DNA of 58,274 nt, from contig DASVLP010000018.1 of assembly GCA_036384795.1 (NCBI GenBank), positions 1 to 58,274 of the forward strand, written 5' to 3'. The stretch comes from Andeanibacterium sp036384795. GTDB taxonomy: Bacteria > Pseudomonadota > Alphaproteobacteria > Sphingomonadales > Sphingomonadaceae. The notes under the pieces were generated by a model. The model was not told the origin of the DNA and did no database searches. It was given only the letters and a program-made list of their open reading frames with translations. Positions 26,213-34,411 of the stretch are shown here, piece after piece. The translations under genes were made by a program, and so were the position numbers. Every line of letters begins with the position of its first letter. Position 1 is the first letter of the stretch.

Positions 26213-26604
26213 ATGGACATCGAGCGTCTCGCTTCGATCTGTGTTGATAAGGGTTTCCGGTTGCATCGGGACTTGGGCCCCGGTCTCCTTGAAAGTGTCT
26301 ATGAGACGATATGTTTGAAAGCCTTCGGCGGGACGGCATCGAGGTCGCGCGACAGTTGCCGGTGGCCATCTCGCATGACGGCATCTCGATCGAAAACGCC
26401 TTCCGGTTTGACCTGCTTGTCGAAGACAAGCTGCTCATAGAAATCAAATCGGTCGAGCGACACGCGCCAGTTCACGCGAAGCAACTCATTACCTATCTGC
26501 GTCTGATGAAGCTACCATTGGGGCTGTTGATGAATTTCGGACTGGCCACCTTCAAGGAAGGAATTCATCGGTTGGTCAATAATCACAACGGTGTTGCCCA
26601 GTGA
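26213..26604 (+). pseudogene. GxxExxY family protein (PD-(D/E)XK nuclease-like), frameshifted
   Basis: The first frame (from ATG 26213) gives MDIERLASICVDKGFRLHRD and LGPGLLESVYETI, matching the GxxExxY signature G-L-L-E-S-V-Y. Homology then continues in another frame from about 26311: FESLRRDGIEVARQLPVAI, FRFDLLVEDKLLIEIKSVE, APVHAKQLITYLRLMKLPLG and LLMNFGLATFKEGIHRLVNN. Loss of one base near 26308-26313 explains the break: restoring it gives YETI-x-FESLRRDG without a gap. D and ExK in FDLLVEDKLLIEIKS form a PD-(D/E)XK-like site. It is a recent pseudogene or a sequencing error. Confidence 0.85.
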
Positions 26605-26608
26605 GACG

Positions 26609-26638
26609 CCCTTCGCGTCTTAGCGTCTTTGCGCGAAA
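26609..26638 (-). repeat. Right arm of inverted repeat flanking the GxxExxY pseudogene
   Basis: This is the reverse-complement partner of the arm at 26177-26206, read as CTTCGCGT-CTTAGCGT-CTTTGCGCGAAA in 8-base steps. It begins four bases after the pseudogene stop. The two arms bound a 462-bp block containing only the GxxExxY gene. Confidence 0.8.
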
Positions 26639-26644
26639 TCACTA

Positions 26645-27613
26645 ATGGACAACATCACCCACTCGCTGGTCGGCTGGACGCTGGGGCAGACGGGGCTCAA
26701 ACGGCGCAGCCGCAAGGGCCTGGCGGCGCTGATCCTTGGGGCGAATGCGCCCGATATCGACGTGTTCCTGGGCTGGGCGCCGTGGGCGCCGCTCGCCACC
26801 CACCGCGGGTGGACGCACAGCTTTTTCGGCGGGGTGCTGGTGCTGCCGGCCTTGACCGCCGGGCTGCTGTGGCTGCTCGACCGCTGGCAGGTGCAGCGCG
26901 GGGCGATGTTCAAGAGCGGACTTGAGATGCGGTTCGGCTGGCTAGTCGCGCTCGCCTACATCGGCTGTCTCACCCACCCGCTGCTCGATTGGCAGACCGA
27001 TTACGCGATCCAGCTGTTCTCGCCTCTCAGCAACCGCTGGTACCACAACGATTCGCTGTTCATCATCGATCCGTGGCTGCTGCTGATGCTCGGCCTCGGC
27101 ATCTGGCTCTCACGGCGACGCGAGAAGCGCGGCGAAGGCACCTGGCGCAAACCGGCGATTATCGCGGCGGCTGTGGCCACACTCTACATTTTCGGCAACG
27201 GAGTACTGAGCGCCGAGGCGCGGCGGGCGCCGGCCGCCGATGCGCCGTACGCCCGGCCGGACGCGCTGGTGGTCTCGCCGCCGCCGGGCTGGTTCTGGCG
27301 ACGCAACGTGATCTGGCGGCAGGATCATGGGATATGGCGCGGCGATTACGATCCGTTCGTCTCGCTCACGGCGCTTGAGGATTACGCGGGGCCGGTCGCC
27401 GACGGAATGACCGATCCGCTCGCCCGGCGTGCGCTGAAGACACCCGCCATGGCGAGCTTTGCCCGTTGGTCGATCCTGCCGATGGCGCAAGTCACGCACG
27501 AGCGCTGCCGCACGGTGGTCGCGTTCGAGGATGCGCGGTTCGGGTCGAAGCCGGGGGGAGGGCGGCTGCTCGGGCGGACGGCGGTGCTGCCGGCGGCAGG
27601 GCCGGGGTGTTGA
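26645..27613 (+). CDS. YdjM-like membrane-bound metal-dependent hydrolase
   Basis: The 322-residue protein begins MDNITHSLVGWTLGQTGL, the signature of the YdjM/DUF457 family. It has further conserved residues in GANAPDIDVF, HRGWTHSFFGGVLV and CLTHPLLDWQTDYAIQLFSP, whose His and Asp residues could bind metal. About four membrane spans lie in the first 190 residues, and a soluble C-terminal domain follows. Family members are called metal-dependent hydrolases and are linked to SOS control in E. coli; the substrate is unknown. It starts just after the inverted-repeat element. Confidence 0.85.
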   Translation: MDNITHSLVGWTLGQTGLKRRSRKGLAALILGANAPDIDVFLGWAPWAPLATHRGWTHSFFGGVLVLPALTAGLLWLLDRWQVQRGAMFKSGLEMRFGWLVALAYIGCLTHPLLDWQTDYAIQLFSPLSNRWYHNDSLFIIDPWLLLMLGLGIWLSRRREKRGEGTWRKPAIIAAAVATLYIFGNGVLSAEARRAPAADAPYARPDALVVSPPPGWFWRRNVIWRQDHGIWRGDYDPFVSLTALEDYAGPVADGMTDPLARRALKTPAMASFARWSILPMAQVTHERCRTVVAFEDARFGSKPGGGRLLGRTAVLPAAGPGC

Positions 27614-27669
27614 GCGCCGGTCACAACCGGCTCGATTCTCTGCGCGGCCCTGCGGGTCCGGCCTTGCGG

Positions 27670-28938
27670 ATGGTAAATGCCGCCGCCATAAACGGCTCCA
27701 TGACAGCGGAGGGTTTCAACAGGGGGAACCAGCTGCTTGAGGGAAGCCATCGGATCCGCACCGGTCCCGATTGGTTCGCACGCCTGTTTTCCGGTGGCTT
27801 CCACAAGCTGCTCGACCGGTTCGACCGGGGCCTCGACAAGGGCTCGCTCGCCGTGCGCCTGCCCGACGGCAAGACGCGGCTGCTCGGCGGCCGCGCGCCC
27901 GGGTTCGAGGCGGAGGTCGCCCTCAACGATTGGCGCGCGCTGCTGCGGCTCGCGACCGGCGGCTCGGTCGGCTGGTACCAGGCGTGGGACGCCGGAGAGT
28001 GGGACAGCCCCGATCCGGTGCAGCTGTTCGCCGTGATCATGGCGAACGGCGAGACGCTGGGGGAACTCGGCCGCGCGAAGGGCCCGTGGAAGCTTTTCGG
28101 TCGTGTGCTGCACTGGCTGAACCGCAACACCCGCGCGCGGGCCGAGCGCAACATCCACGCGCACTACGATCTCGGCAACGATTTCTACGGTGGCTGGCTC
28201 GATCCGACGATGAGCTATTCGAGCGGCTATCGCTATGACGAAGCCGGGCTGCAGGCCTCGCAGCACCGCAAGTGGGAGCGGCTGGCCGAACGACTGGGCG
28301 AGCCGGCTACGGTGCTCGAGATCGGCTGCGGGTGGGGCAGCCTCGCCAACTTCTTCGCCAGGCGCGGGGCGAAAGTCACCGCGATCAGCCTGTCCGACCA
28401 GCAGCTCAACTGGGCGCGCCACAACCAGTCCGACGCGATCGACTTCCGCCACCAGGATTATCGCGACGTCACCGGGCAGTTCGACGGGATCGTCAGCGTC
28501 GAGATGGTCGAGGCGGTCGGGCGCGAATACTGGCCGGCGTTCTTCGACTGCCTGGCGCGCTGCCTCAGGCCGGGCGGGCACGCCGCGATCCAGTTCATCG
28601 CGATGCGCGACGAATTGTTCGATGGCTACGCGCGCAACGCGGACTTCATTCAGGCCTATGTGTTCCCCGGCGGGCTGCTGATCAGCACCGCCGAATTCCG
28701 GCGCCTCGCGGCCGAACGCGGGCTGTCATGGGAAGATCAGGAGGACTTCGCGCTCGATTATGCGGAAACGCTCAAGGCCTGGCGCGAGAACTTCGACAGC
28801 GCGGCCGCAGAGGGCAAGCTTCCTGCCGGCTTCGATGAGCGCTTCTGCCGCCTGTGGCGGTTCTACCTGATGTATTGCGAAGGCGGCTTCCGCGGGGGCG
28901 GGATCACCGTCAGTCAGGTCACGCTGGTGAAGGGCTAG
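27670..28938 (+). CDS. Cyclopropane-fatty-acyl-phospholipid synthase-like methyltransferase
   Basis: The 422-residue enzyme transfers a methyl group from SAM to unsaturated acyl chains of membrane lipids. An N-terminal lipid-binding domain (residues 1-130, with WDSPDPVQLFAVI) precedes NIHAHYDLGNDFYGGWLDPTMSYS. The SAM loop is VLEIGCGWGSLANFFA, followed by SVEMVEAVGREYWPAFFDCL, YVFPGGLL and WRENFDSAAAEGKLPAGFDERFCRLWRFYL. It could form cyclopropane or methyl-branched fatty acids. Two starts are possible (27670 or 27700), neither with a strong ribosome binding site. It converges on the PilZ gene with three bases between stops. Confidence 0.9.
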   Translation: MVNAAAINGSMTAEGFNRGNQLLEGSHRIRTGPDWFARLFSGGFHKLLDRFDRGLDKGSLAVRLPDGKTRLLGGRAPGFEAEVALNDWRALLRLATGGSVGWYQAWDAGEWDSPDPVQLFAVIMANGETLGELGRAKGPWKLFGRVLHWLNRNTRARAERNIHAHYDLGNDFYGGWLDPTMSYSSGYRYDEAGLQASQHRKWERLAERLGEPATVLEIGCGWGSLANFFARRGAKVTAISLSDQQLNWARHNQSDAIDFRHQDYRDVTGQFDGIVSVEMVEAVGREYWPAFFDCLARCLRPGGHAAIQFIAMRDELFDGYARNADFIQAYVFPGGLLISTAEFRRLAAERGLSWEDQEDFALDYAETLKAWRENFDSAAAEGKLPAGFDERFCRLWRFYLMYCEGGFRGGGITVSQVTLVKG

Positions 28939-28941
28939 GCT

Positions 28942-29292
28942 TCAGACCGTGCGATAGACCCCGTCGCCGCGGAAGCGGGCGAGGAGGTTGTCGTGGACGA
29001 TCGGGCTCAGCAATTGCGCGAACGCGCAGCCGCACAGCGCGTCCTGCCACCAGATCACTTCGGCCTGGAGCGATTCGAGCCCGGGCAGGGTCAGCCAGCA
29101 CACCGCTCCGGGATGCATCCGGTTCACCGCGGTGGCGGAGAAGCCCGACAGCGACAGGTCGTGGACCACCGTCTGGAACCCGCGGCCGCCCGATGGGCGC
29201 AGCTGCGCCGGAATGGTGATCTTGTGCCGGACCGCGCTGCGGTCTTCCTGCGCGGCAATTTCGTAGCGACCCGGCGCGTGCTGGATCTTCAT
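28942..29292 (-). CDS. PilZ domain protein (c-di-GMP binding)
   Basis: The 116-residue protein is a single PilZ domain. The c-di-GMP contact residues are present: R18-x3-R22 in EDRSAVRHK and D45-x-S47-x2-G50 in HDLSLSGFSA. The strands continue with CWLTLPGLESLQAEVIWWQD. It probably senses cyclic di-GMP, which controls motility and exopolysaccharide, but no effector is fused. ATG at 29292 follows GGGACC. It is transcribed alone. Confidence 0.88.
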   Translation of the reverse strand: MKIQHAPGRYEIAAQEDRSAVRHKITIPAQLRPSGGRGFQTVVHDLSLSGFSATAVNRMHPGAVCWLTLPGLESLQAEVIWWQDALCGCAFAQLLSPIVHDNLLARFRGDGVYRTV

Positions 29293-29413
29293 CGCAATGG
29301 TCCCTTGATCCGTCCATTCGAAAACCCGCCGGAAGCGGCCCGGCAGGCTTTGCGGAATCTGACCCGGGATGCTTTCGCGACCCCTAGCGGGGATGGTTAA
29401 CCGCCGCGAAGGT

Positions 29414-30139
29414 TTACGCCGGCAGGCGCTCGCGATGGCCGGTGGCGAACGGCTCGCCCAACAGCGCGATGAGCCGCTCGGCCACGGCCTCGGGCGGTTT
29501 CAGGCTCTGCGGGTCCTCGCCGGGAAATGCCACTGCCCGCATCGCGGTGCGCGTCGCACCCGGATTGACGATCGCTACACGGATCTTCGAGACGCGCTCG
29601 ACTTCTTTCGCGTAGCACTCGAGCAGCATCTCGAGCGCGGCCTTGGTCGAGGCATAGGCGCCCCAGTACGCGCGCGGATCGGTGGCGACGGTGCTGGTGA
29701 GCCCGACCACCCGCGCGTCCTCGCTGCGCTTCAGCAGCGGATCGAACGCGGCAATCATCGCTTGGTTCGCCAGCACGTTTACCGTGAACGCCTTGCCCAG
29801 CAGCTTTGGGTCGGCCTGCGCCACCGGGCCCAGCTGCGGCAGGTAGGCGGCGTTGAGCACCAGAATGTCGAGTTTGTCCCAGCGGTTGGCGATCGCGGTG
29901 GCGAGCCGCGCGATCGCGTCCGGCTCGGCAAGGTCGAGCGGGGCGATCGTCGCGCTGCCGCCGGCTGCATGGATCGCGTCCTCGACTTCCTCGAGGTCCT
30001 TCGCGGTGCGGGCGGTCAGGATCACGTGCGCGCCGGCAGCGCCCAGCGCCCGGGCGGTCGCCGCGCCAATCCCGCGGCTCGCGCCGGTGACAAGCGCCAG
30101 TTGCCCTGCGAAGGGCTTGGCTTCGCTATCGTCGGCCAT
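29414..30139 (-). CDS. SDR family NAD(P)-dependent oxidoreductase
   Basis: The 241-residue enzyme has TGASRGIG for cofactor binding, LVLNAAYLPQLGPV, a catalytic Ser in GLTSTVATDPRAYWG, and Y-A-S-T-K. It resembles short SDRs annotated as oxidoreductase YciK-like; the substrate is unknown. Its ATG shares one base with the purF stop (TGATG), so it is translationally coupled as the second gene of a purF operon. Confidence 0.87.
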   Translation of the reverse strand: MADDSEAKPFAGQLALVTGASRGIGAATARALGAAGAHVILTARTAKDLEEVEDAIHAAGGSATIAPLDLAEPDAIARLATAIANRWDKLDILVLNAAYLPQLGPVAQADPKLLGKAFTVNVLANQAMIAAFDPLLKRSEDARVVGLTSTVATDPRAYWGAYASTKAALEMLLECYAKEVERVSKIRVAIVNPGATRTAMRAVAFPGEDPQSLKPPEAVAERLIALLGEPFATGHRERLPA

Positions 30140-31653
30140 CAGGCGGCGGCGGACTTGTGGTTGACCGGGAACGAGAGCTGCGCCGCCTCGGCCTCGCGCC
30201 GGGCGAGATCGGTCAGGCTGGTCGGGTACTCGCCCGAGAAGCACGCGTCGCAATGCTGCGGGCAGGCGTTGTTGCGTCCGGCATGGCCGACCGCGCGGTA
30301 GAGCCCGTCGATCGACACGAACGCCAGGCTGTCGGCCTGGATGAAGTCGCGCATCGCCTCGAGGTCCATCCGCGCGGCGAGCAGCTTGGAGCGCTCGGGC
30401 GTGTCGACCCCATAGAAGCAGCCGTGCCCGGTGGGCGGGCTGGCGACGCGGAAGTGCACTTCGGCCGCGCCGGCGTCGCGCATCATCTGCACGATCTTGT
30501 GACTGGTGGTTCCGCGCACGATCGAATCGTCGATCAGCACGATGCGCTTGCCTTCGACCACCGCGCGGTTGGCGTTGTGCTTCAATTTCACCCCGGTGTG
30601 CCGCGCGCCGTCGGACGGCTGGATGAACGTGCGTCCGACATAGTGCGAACGGATGATCCCGAGCTCGAACGGAATCCCCGATTGCTGCGAGAACCCGATC
30701 GCCGCGGGCACGCCGCTGTCGGGCACCGGCACCACGACGTCGGCGAGGGCCGGCGCCTCGAGCGCGAGCTGCGCACCGATCTCCTTGCGCACCGAATAGA
30801 CCGAGCGGCCGTCGAACACCGAATCCGGCCGGCTGAAATAGACGTGCTCGAAGATGCACGAACGCGAAGGCGTCTGCCCGAACGGGCGATGGCTGCGGAT
30901 GGTGCCGTCGAAATCGACCAGGATCAGCTCGCCCGGGTCGACCTGGCGGACGAACTCGGCGCCGACCACGTCGAGCGCCACCGTCTCGCTGGCGAACACC
31001 GTGGCCCCGTTACCCTCCGGCCCGATCCTGCCCATCACCAGCGGGCGGATGCCGAGCGGATCGCGGCAGGCGATCATTCCTTGCGTGGTCATGCAGATCA
31101 GCGAGTACGCGCCCTCGACCATCCGCAACGCATCGACGAAGCGGTCGAGCAAGGTGGGATAGCGGCTGGTCGCGACGAGGTGGATGATCACTTCGGTGTC
31201 GGAAGTCGACTGGAAGATCGCCCCGCCGCGCACCAGTTCGTCGCGCAAGGACTTGGCGTTCGAGATGTTGCCGTTGTGCGCGATCGCGAACCCGCCCGCG
31301 GCGAGATCGGCGTAGAGCGGCTGGACGTTCCTCAGGCCCGAGCCGCCGGTGGTCGAATAGCGCACATGGCCCGCGGCCATGTGGCCGACCAGCTCGGCGA
31401 TCTGCTCGCCGGCCGCGAAGTTCTCCGCCACTTTGCCGAGCCCGCGGCGGACGACGAATTCATGCCCGTCATAGGAGCTGATGCCGACCGCTTCCTGGCC
31501 GCGGTGCTGCAGCGCGTGCAGGCCCAATGCGCAGATCGCGGCGGCATCGCCGGCGTTGATCACGCCGAAAACCCCGCATTCCTCGCGCAATTTATCGTCG
31601 TCGGCCCCGATATCCCACGGGGTCTCGTCGCGGTGGGGATCGCCTGCGTTCAT
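30139..31653 (-). CDS. purF: Amidophosphoribosyltransferase
   Basis: PurF makes 5-phosphoribosylamine from PRPP and glutamine, the first step of purine synthesis. The 504-residue precursor has a propeptide ending KLREE before C26, the N-terminal nucleophile of the glutaminase domain (CGVFGV). HALQHRGQEAVGI and HNGNISNA belong to the same domain. The PRTase domain has VVPVPDSGVPAAIGFSQQSG, the flap YVGRTFIQPSD, and the PRPP loop VLIDDSIVRGTTSHKIVQMMR. A cysteine pattern (CF...NNACPQHCDACFSGEYP) near the end fits an iron-sulfur type enzyme. Confidence 0.97.
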   Translation of the reverse strand: MNAGDPHRDETPWDIGADDDKLREECGVFGVINAGDAAAICALGLHALQHRGQEAVGISSYDGHEFVVRRGLGKVAENFAAGEQIAELVGHMAAGHVRYSTTGGSGLRNVQPLYADLAAGGFAIAHNGNISNAKSLRDELVRGGAIFQSTSDTEVIIHLVATSRYPTLLDRFVDALRMVEGAYSLICMTTQGMIACRDPLGIRPLVMGRIGPEGNGATVFASETVALDVVGAEFVRQVDPGELILVDFDGTIRSHRPFGQTPSRSCIFEHVYFSRPDSVFDGRSVYSVRKEIGAQLALEAPALADVVVPVPDSGVPAAIGFSQQSGIPFELGIIRSHYVGRTFIQPSDGARHTGVKLKHNANRAVVEGKRIVLIDDSIVRGTTSHKIVQMMRDAGAAEVHFRVASPPTGHGCFYGVDTPERSKLLAARMDLEAMRDFIQADSLAFVSIDGLYRAVGHAGRNNACPQHCDACFSGEYPTSLTDLARREAEAAQLSFPVNHKSAAA

Positions 31654-31790
31654 TTATCCCGTTGGCCGCCAGCCTGCGCGCCGGTCGCGCGCGCTTCCAA
31701 TGGCGATGTTACGCGTGGATTACAAGGCCCGGTTGCGGGCGAAACCGCACTTGGATGGGGATTGTCGGCAATGCAGCCGAGAAGAACCGC

Positions 31791-32447
31791 TCACTTCGCG
31801 GCGAACAGCAACCGGCCGGCGCCGAGGCGCTCCATCACCTCGCCGATCAGGTGCTCGCCCACCGCAAAGCAGCCGAGGCTGCGCCCGATATGCCCTTGCG
31901 CCTCGATCAGCTGGTGATCGACGTAAGACGCGCCGTGCAGCACGATCGCGCGCGACAACGCCTGGTTGTTGTCGGGATCGAGGCCGATCAGCCGCCGCGA
32001 GGCGCCGTGCTCGCCGAAATATTTCTCGCCGGTCATGAAGCTGCCCTGCGACGAGGCATTCGACCCCGGCTCGTTCGAGAACCGATGCAGCCAGCCGGTG
32101 TTGTGCGGATCGGAGCCCTTGCCGTGCGCGACCAGGTAGGCACCGAGGATCGAGCCGCCGGCAAGATCGACCAGCTGGAACCGGCGCTTGCTCGAATGGG
32201 CCGAGAAATCGACCAGTCCGACGAGGTCGCGCTGACGGATGCCGTGATGGTCGAGCGCGGCCACGGCATTGCGCAGCAGGGTGGGTTGCTCGGCTTGCTT
32301 GGCCGCAGCCGGGACGGGCTTCGGCGCAGGCTTGGCCGTGGACGCCGCGTGGCGCGCAACGCCCGAGCGGGCGAGCAGCGCGGTGCCGCATGCCGCGGCG
32401 GAAACAGCGGCGGCGGCGCCGATGAAATGACGTCGATCGAGGTCCAT
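31791..32447 (-). CDS. Murein L,D-transpeptidase catalytic domain family protein
   Basis: The 218-residue exported protein belongs to the YkuD-related family. The conserved catalytic-like segment is AIVLHGASYVDHQLIEAQGH with IGRSLGCFAVGEHLIGEVM, containing the His and the S-x-G-C cysteine. The N-terminus MDLDRRHFIGAAAAVSAAAC has a twin-arginine-like motif and a possible lipobox cysteine. It would remodel peptidoglycan cross-links or attach proteins. It is downstream of a larger L,D-transpeptidase gene, 109 bases apart. Confidence 0.87.
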   Translation of the reverse strand: MDLDRRHFIGAAAAVSAAACGTALLARSGVARHAASTAKPAPKPVPAAAKQAEQPTLLRNAVAALDHHGIRQRDLVGLVDFSAHSSKRRFQLVDLAGGSILGAYLVAHGKGSDPHNTGWLHRFSNEPGSNASSQGSFMTGEKYFGEHGASRRLIGLDPDNNQALSRAIVLHGASYVDHQLIEAQGHIGRSLGCFAVGEHLIGEVMERLGAGRLLFAAK

Positions 32448-32469
32448 GTGCTTTTGCGATCCCGAAATC

Positions 32470-32521
32470 CGGCGGCAGCCACGCTGCCGCCGACGGCAAG
32501 ACGCGGCCTTGAAGCCGCGTC
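32470..32521. repeat. Two adjacent GC-rich hairpins between L,D-transpeptidase genes
   Basis: CGGCGGCAG-CCACG-CTGCCGCCG (32470-32492) has a perfect 9-bp stem. GACGCGGC-CTTGAA-GCCGCGTC (32500-32521) has a perfect 8-bp stem. Neither is followed by a T-run, so they look more like repeats or processing sites than intrinsic terminators. They may set different levels for the two genes. Confidence 0.55.
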
Positions 32522-32556
32522 CCGCTGGTTGCTCAAAATCAGGTATGCGGACCCAT

Positions 32557-34140
32557 TTAGGGTCCGAGATCCTCGATTGTAGCGTAAATGCGACGACCCG
32601 AGGCCCTGTCGTAGCCGAGTTGCTGCGCAACCGGCCCGTCCCAACCGTAGATATCCTCCCCGAACTGAACCGCGCCCGAACGGGTGACGTACGTCGGATG
32701 GTAGAGCAGCCGCACCGGGATCTTCTGCGGCAGCGGCACGAACGTCTCGTCCTGTTTCGCGCGGGCCTGCTTCCACTGGTCGGCAATGTTTTCCTGTCCC
32801 GCGAGCATGTCCGCGAAGCCGAGTGCGTCGAACACCCGCACGCAGCCGTGGCTCCGCTGGCGCTCGTCGAGGTCGAACAGGGCCTTGGCGGGCGTGTCGT
32901 GGAGGTAGATCTCGTACTTGTCCTGCATGTCGAACTTGACCAGGCCGAGCGAGTTGTCCGGACCCGATTGCTGGACGATCCAGCCGTCCTTCCACGCCAT
33001 GTTGTGGCTCTTGAGGTAGCCGGCGCCTTTGCCGGCGAGCTCGGTGCTCGCGATCGACTTGGGGATTGTCCAGGTGGGATTGGCGACCAGGCGGTAGATC
33101 GGCGCCTCGATCTGCGGTGTTTCCTTGCCGGGCTGGCCGACGACCACCTTGCGCTGATCGACCAATTTCCCGTCGCGGTAATAGAGCAGGATCGCCGCGC
33201 CGGTGTTCACGTCGATCCGCGTTTCGGGCGGGTTGCGCACCAGCCACCGCCGCCGCTCGAGCGCCACCGCCAGCGCGCGACCGCGCGTGACCGCCGCGCG
33301 GTTGAGCGCGGCGAGGGTGCCGGCATCGATCTTGCCGTTGTCGTCGAGCCCCGTTTCGTTCTGCAGTGCTTTGATCGCGGCCACCAGATCGGGCGTGTAC
33401 GCGTTCGCGCCGGACGATTGGCTCGGCTGCGGCGACGCGGCCGAGGCCGACGCGCTCGGCGCCGGCGCGGCCGGTTGGCCGGAAGGCGCCTGGGCGGTTT
33501 GCACCGCCAGATAGCCTTCGCGCGTCAGCAGGTCGCGAATCGCCGGGATGCGCGGATCGGTTGCGTCGGGCGAGATCGTCTTGCCGGCGGGGACCTGGTG
33601 CTGCGCGGCGTAGGCCGCGACGTCGCGGTAATGCAGATAGGCTTTCGACAACGCGGCGTATTCCGCATCCTGCGGCGCGAGCTTGGCGAACCAGTCGGCC
33701 ACTTTGCCGTCGGCCAGCGGCTGCTGCAGCCCGTCGATCAGGTCCACCTGCGGCCGGGGAATGGAGTAGATCGGATAGAGCTTGGTCGGATCGGTCAGCC
33801 CGTTCGACAGCGCCGCCGCATAGGCGAGCGCGGCTTTGGTCAGCGCAGCTTCCTTCTGCGCCGGGGTGCCCTTCGAGATGTCGGCGAGGAAGCTGACCCG
33901 GTCGAGCCCGTTGGCGGTGCGCTTGGCGAGGACCTGCTCGAGCTCCTTCGCGCTGCCCGCGGACCACATCGGCAGCCACTGGTCGCGGCGGTAGAACTCG
34001 GCTGCGGGGTTGTTGCCCATCGCGGCCTGGAGTTGGGCGGGGGAGACATCGAAGACCTTGGAGCCGTACGCGTCGCGGTGATTGCTGCAGGCGGTGGCGA
34101 GGAGCAGGGGGATGAGGGCAAAACGGATCGAAGGCTTCAC
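32557..34140 (-). CDS. L,D-transpeptidase, YcbB-type with peptidoglycan-binding domain (lipoprotein)
   Basis: The 527-residue protein probably forms 3-3 cross-links in peptidoglycan. The N-terminus has a lipobox-like LLLATAC with C18. A scaffold domain (about 30-210) is followed by a Pro/Ala/Ser linker (218-245). A peptidoglycan-binding helix set comes next (AYTPDLVAAIKALQNETGL, about 248-282). The YkuD domain has YEIYLHDTPAK and the catalytic H431-G-C433 in RSHGCVRV. The start is GTG at 34140 with GGAG seven bases upstream; no ATG fits the signal peptide. tRNA-Pro lies upstream on the same strand. Confidence 0.92.
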   Translation of the reverse strand: MKPSIRFALIPLLLATACSNHRDAYGSKVFDVSPAQLQAAMGNNPAAEFYRRDQWLPMWSAGSAKELEQVLAKRTANGLDRVSFLADISKGTPAQKEAALTKAALAYAAALSNGLTDPTKLYPIYSIPRPQVDLIDGLQQPLADGKVADWFAKLAPQDAEYAALSKAYLHYRDVAAYAAQHQVPAGKTISPDATDPRIPAIRDLLTREGYLAVQTAQAPSGQPAAPAPSASASAASPQPSQSSGANAYTPDLVAAIKALQNETGLDDNGKIDAGTLAALNRAAVTRGRALAVALERRRWLVRNPPETRIDVNTGAAILLYYRDGKLVDQRKVVVGQPGKETPQIEAPIYRLVANPTWTIPKSIASTELAGKGAGYLKSHNMAWKDGWIVQQSGPDNSLGLVKFDMQDKYEIYLHDTPAKALFDLDERQRSHGCVRVFDALGFADMLAGQENIADQWKQARAKQDETFVPLPQKIPVRLLYHPTYVTRSGAVQFGEDIYGWDGPVAQQLGYDRASGRRIYATIEDLGP

Positions 34141-34234
34141 TGGCGGCTCCGGTTGACGACTGGACCGCAGTGAAACGCGCCAGATGCCGGTTCGGTCCGC
34201 AGGTGGACTCGAATGCGCGGCGATCAGGAAACGA

Positions 34235-34311
34235 TGGTCGGGGAGAGAGGATTCGAACCTCCGGCCCCTGCCTCCCGAAGACAGTGCTCTACCAGGCTGA
34301 GCTACTCCCCG
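34235..34311 (-). tRNA. tRNA-Pro(CGG)
   Basis: The 77-nt cloverleaf includes an encoded CCA end. The acceptor stem CGGGGAG pairs with CTCCCCG. The anticodon stem CTGTC/GGCAG encloses the loop TTCGGGA, giving anticodon CGG for codon CCG. The D arm is TAGCTCAGCCTGGTAGAGC and the T loop is GGTTCGAATCC. Confidence 0.97.
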
Positions 34312-34411
34312 ACCGGAACCCGCTTTTGGTGCCGCGGGTGAGGCAGAGGCGCGCCAATAGCGGCGTGGGGGCGGGGTGGCAAGCGGGCAATTGGCGGTGT
34401 AGCACAGCCGC

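Noticed and set aside
26213..26604. Two separate small genes at 26213-26440 and 26311-26604
   Set aside because: Together they match one GxxExxY protein from end to end with a single-base break.
32470..32521. Intrinsic terminator after the large L,D-transpeptidase gene
   Set aside because: The stems are strong, but no T-run follows on the minus strand, so they are listed as repeats.
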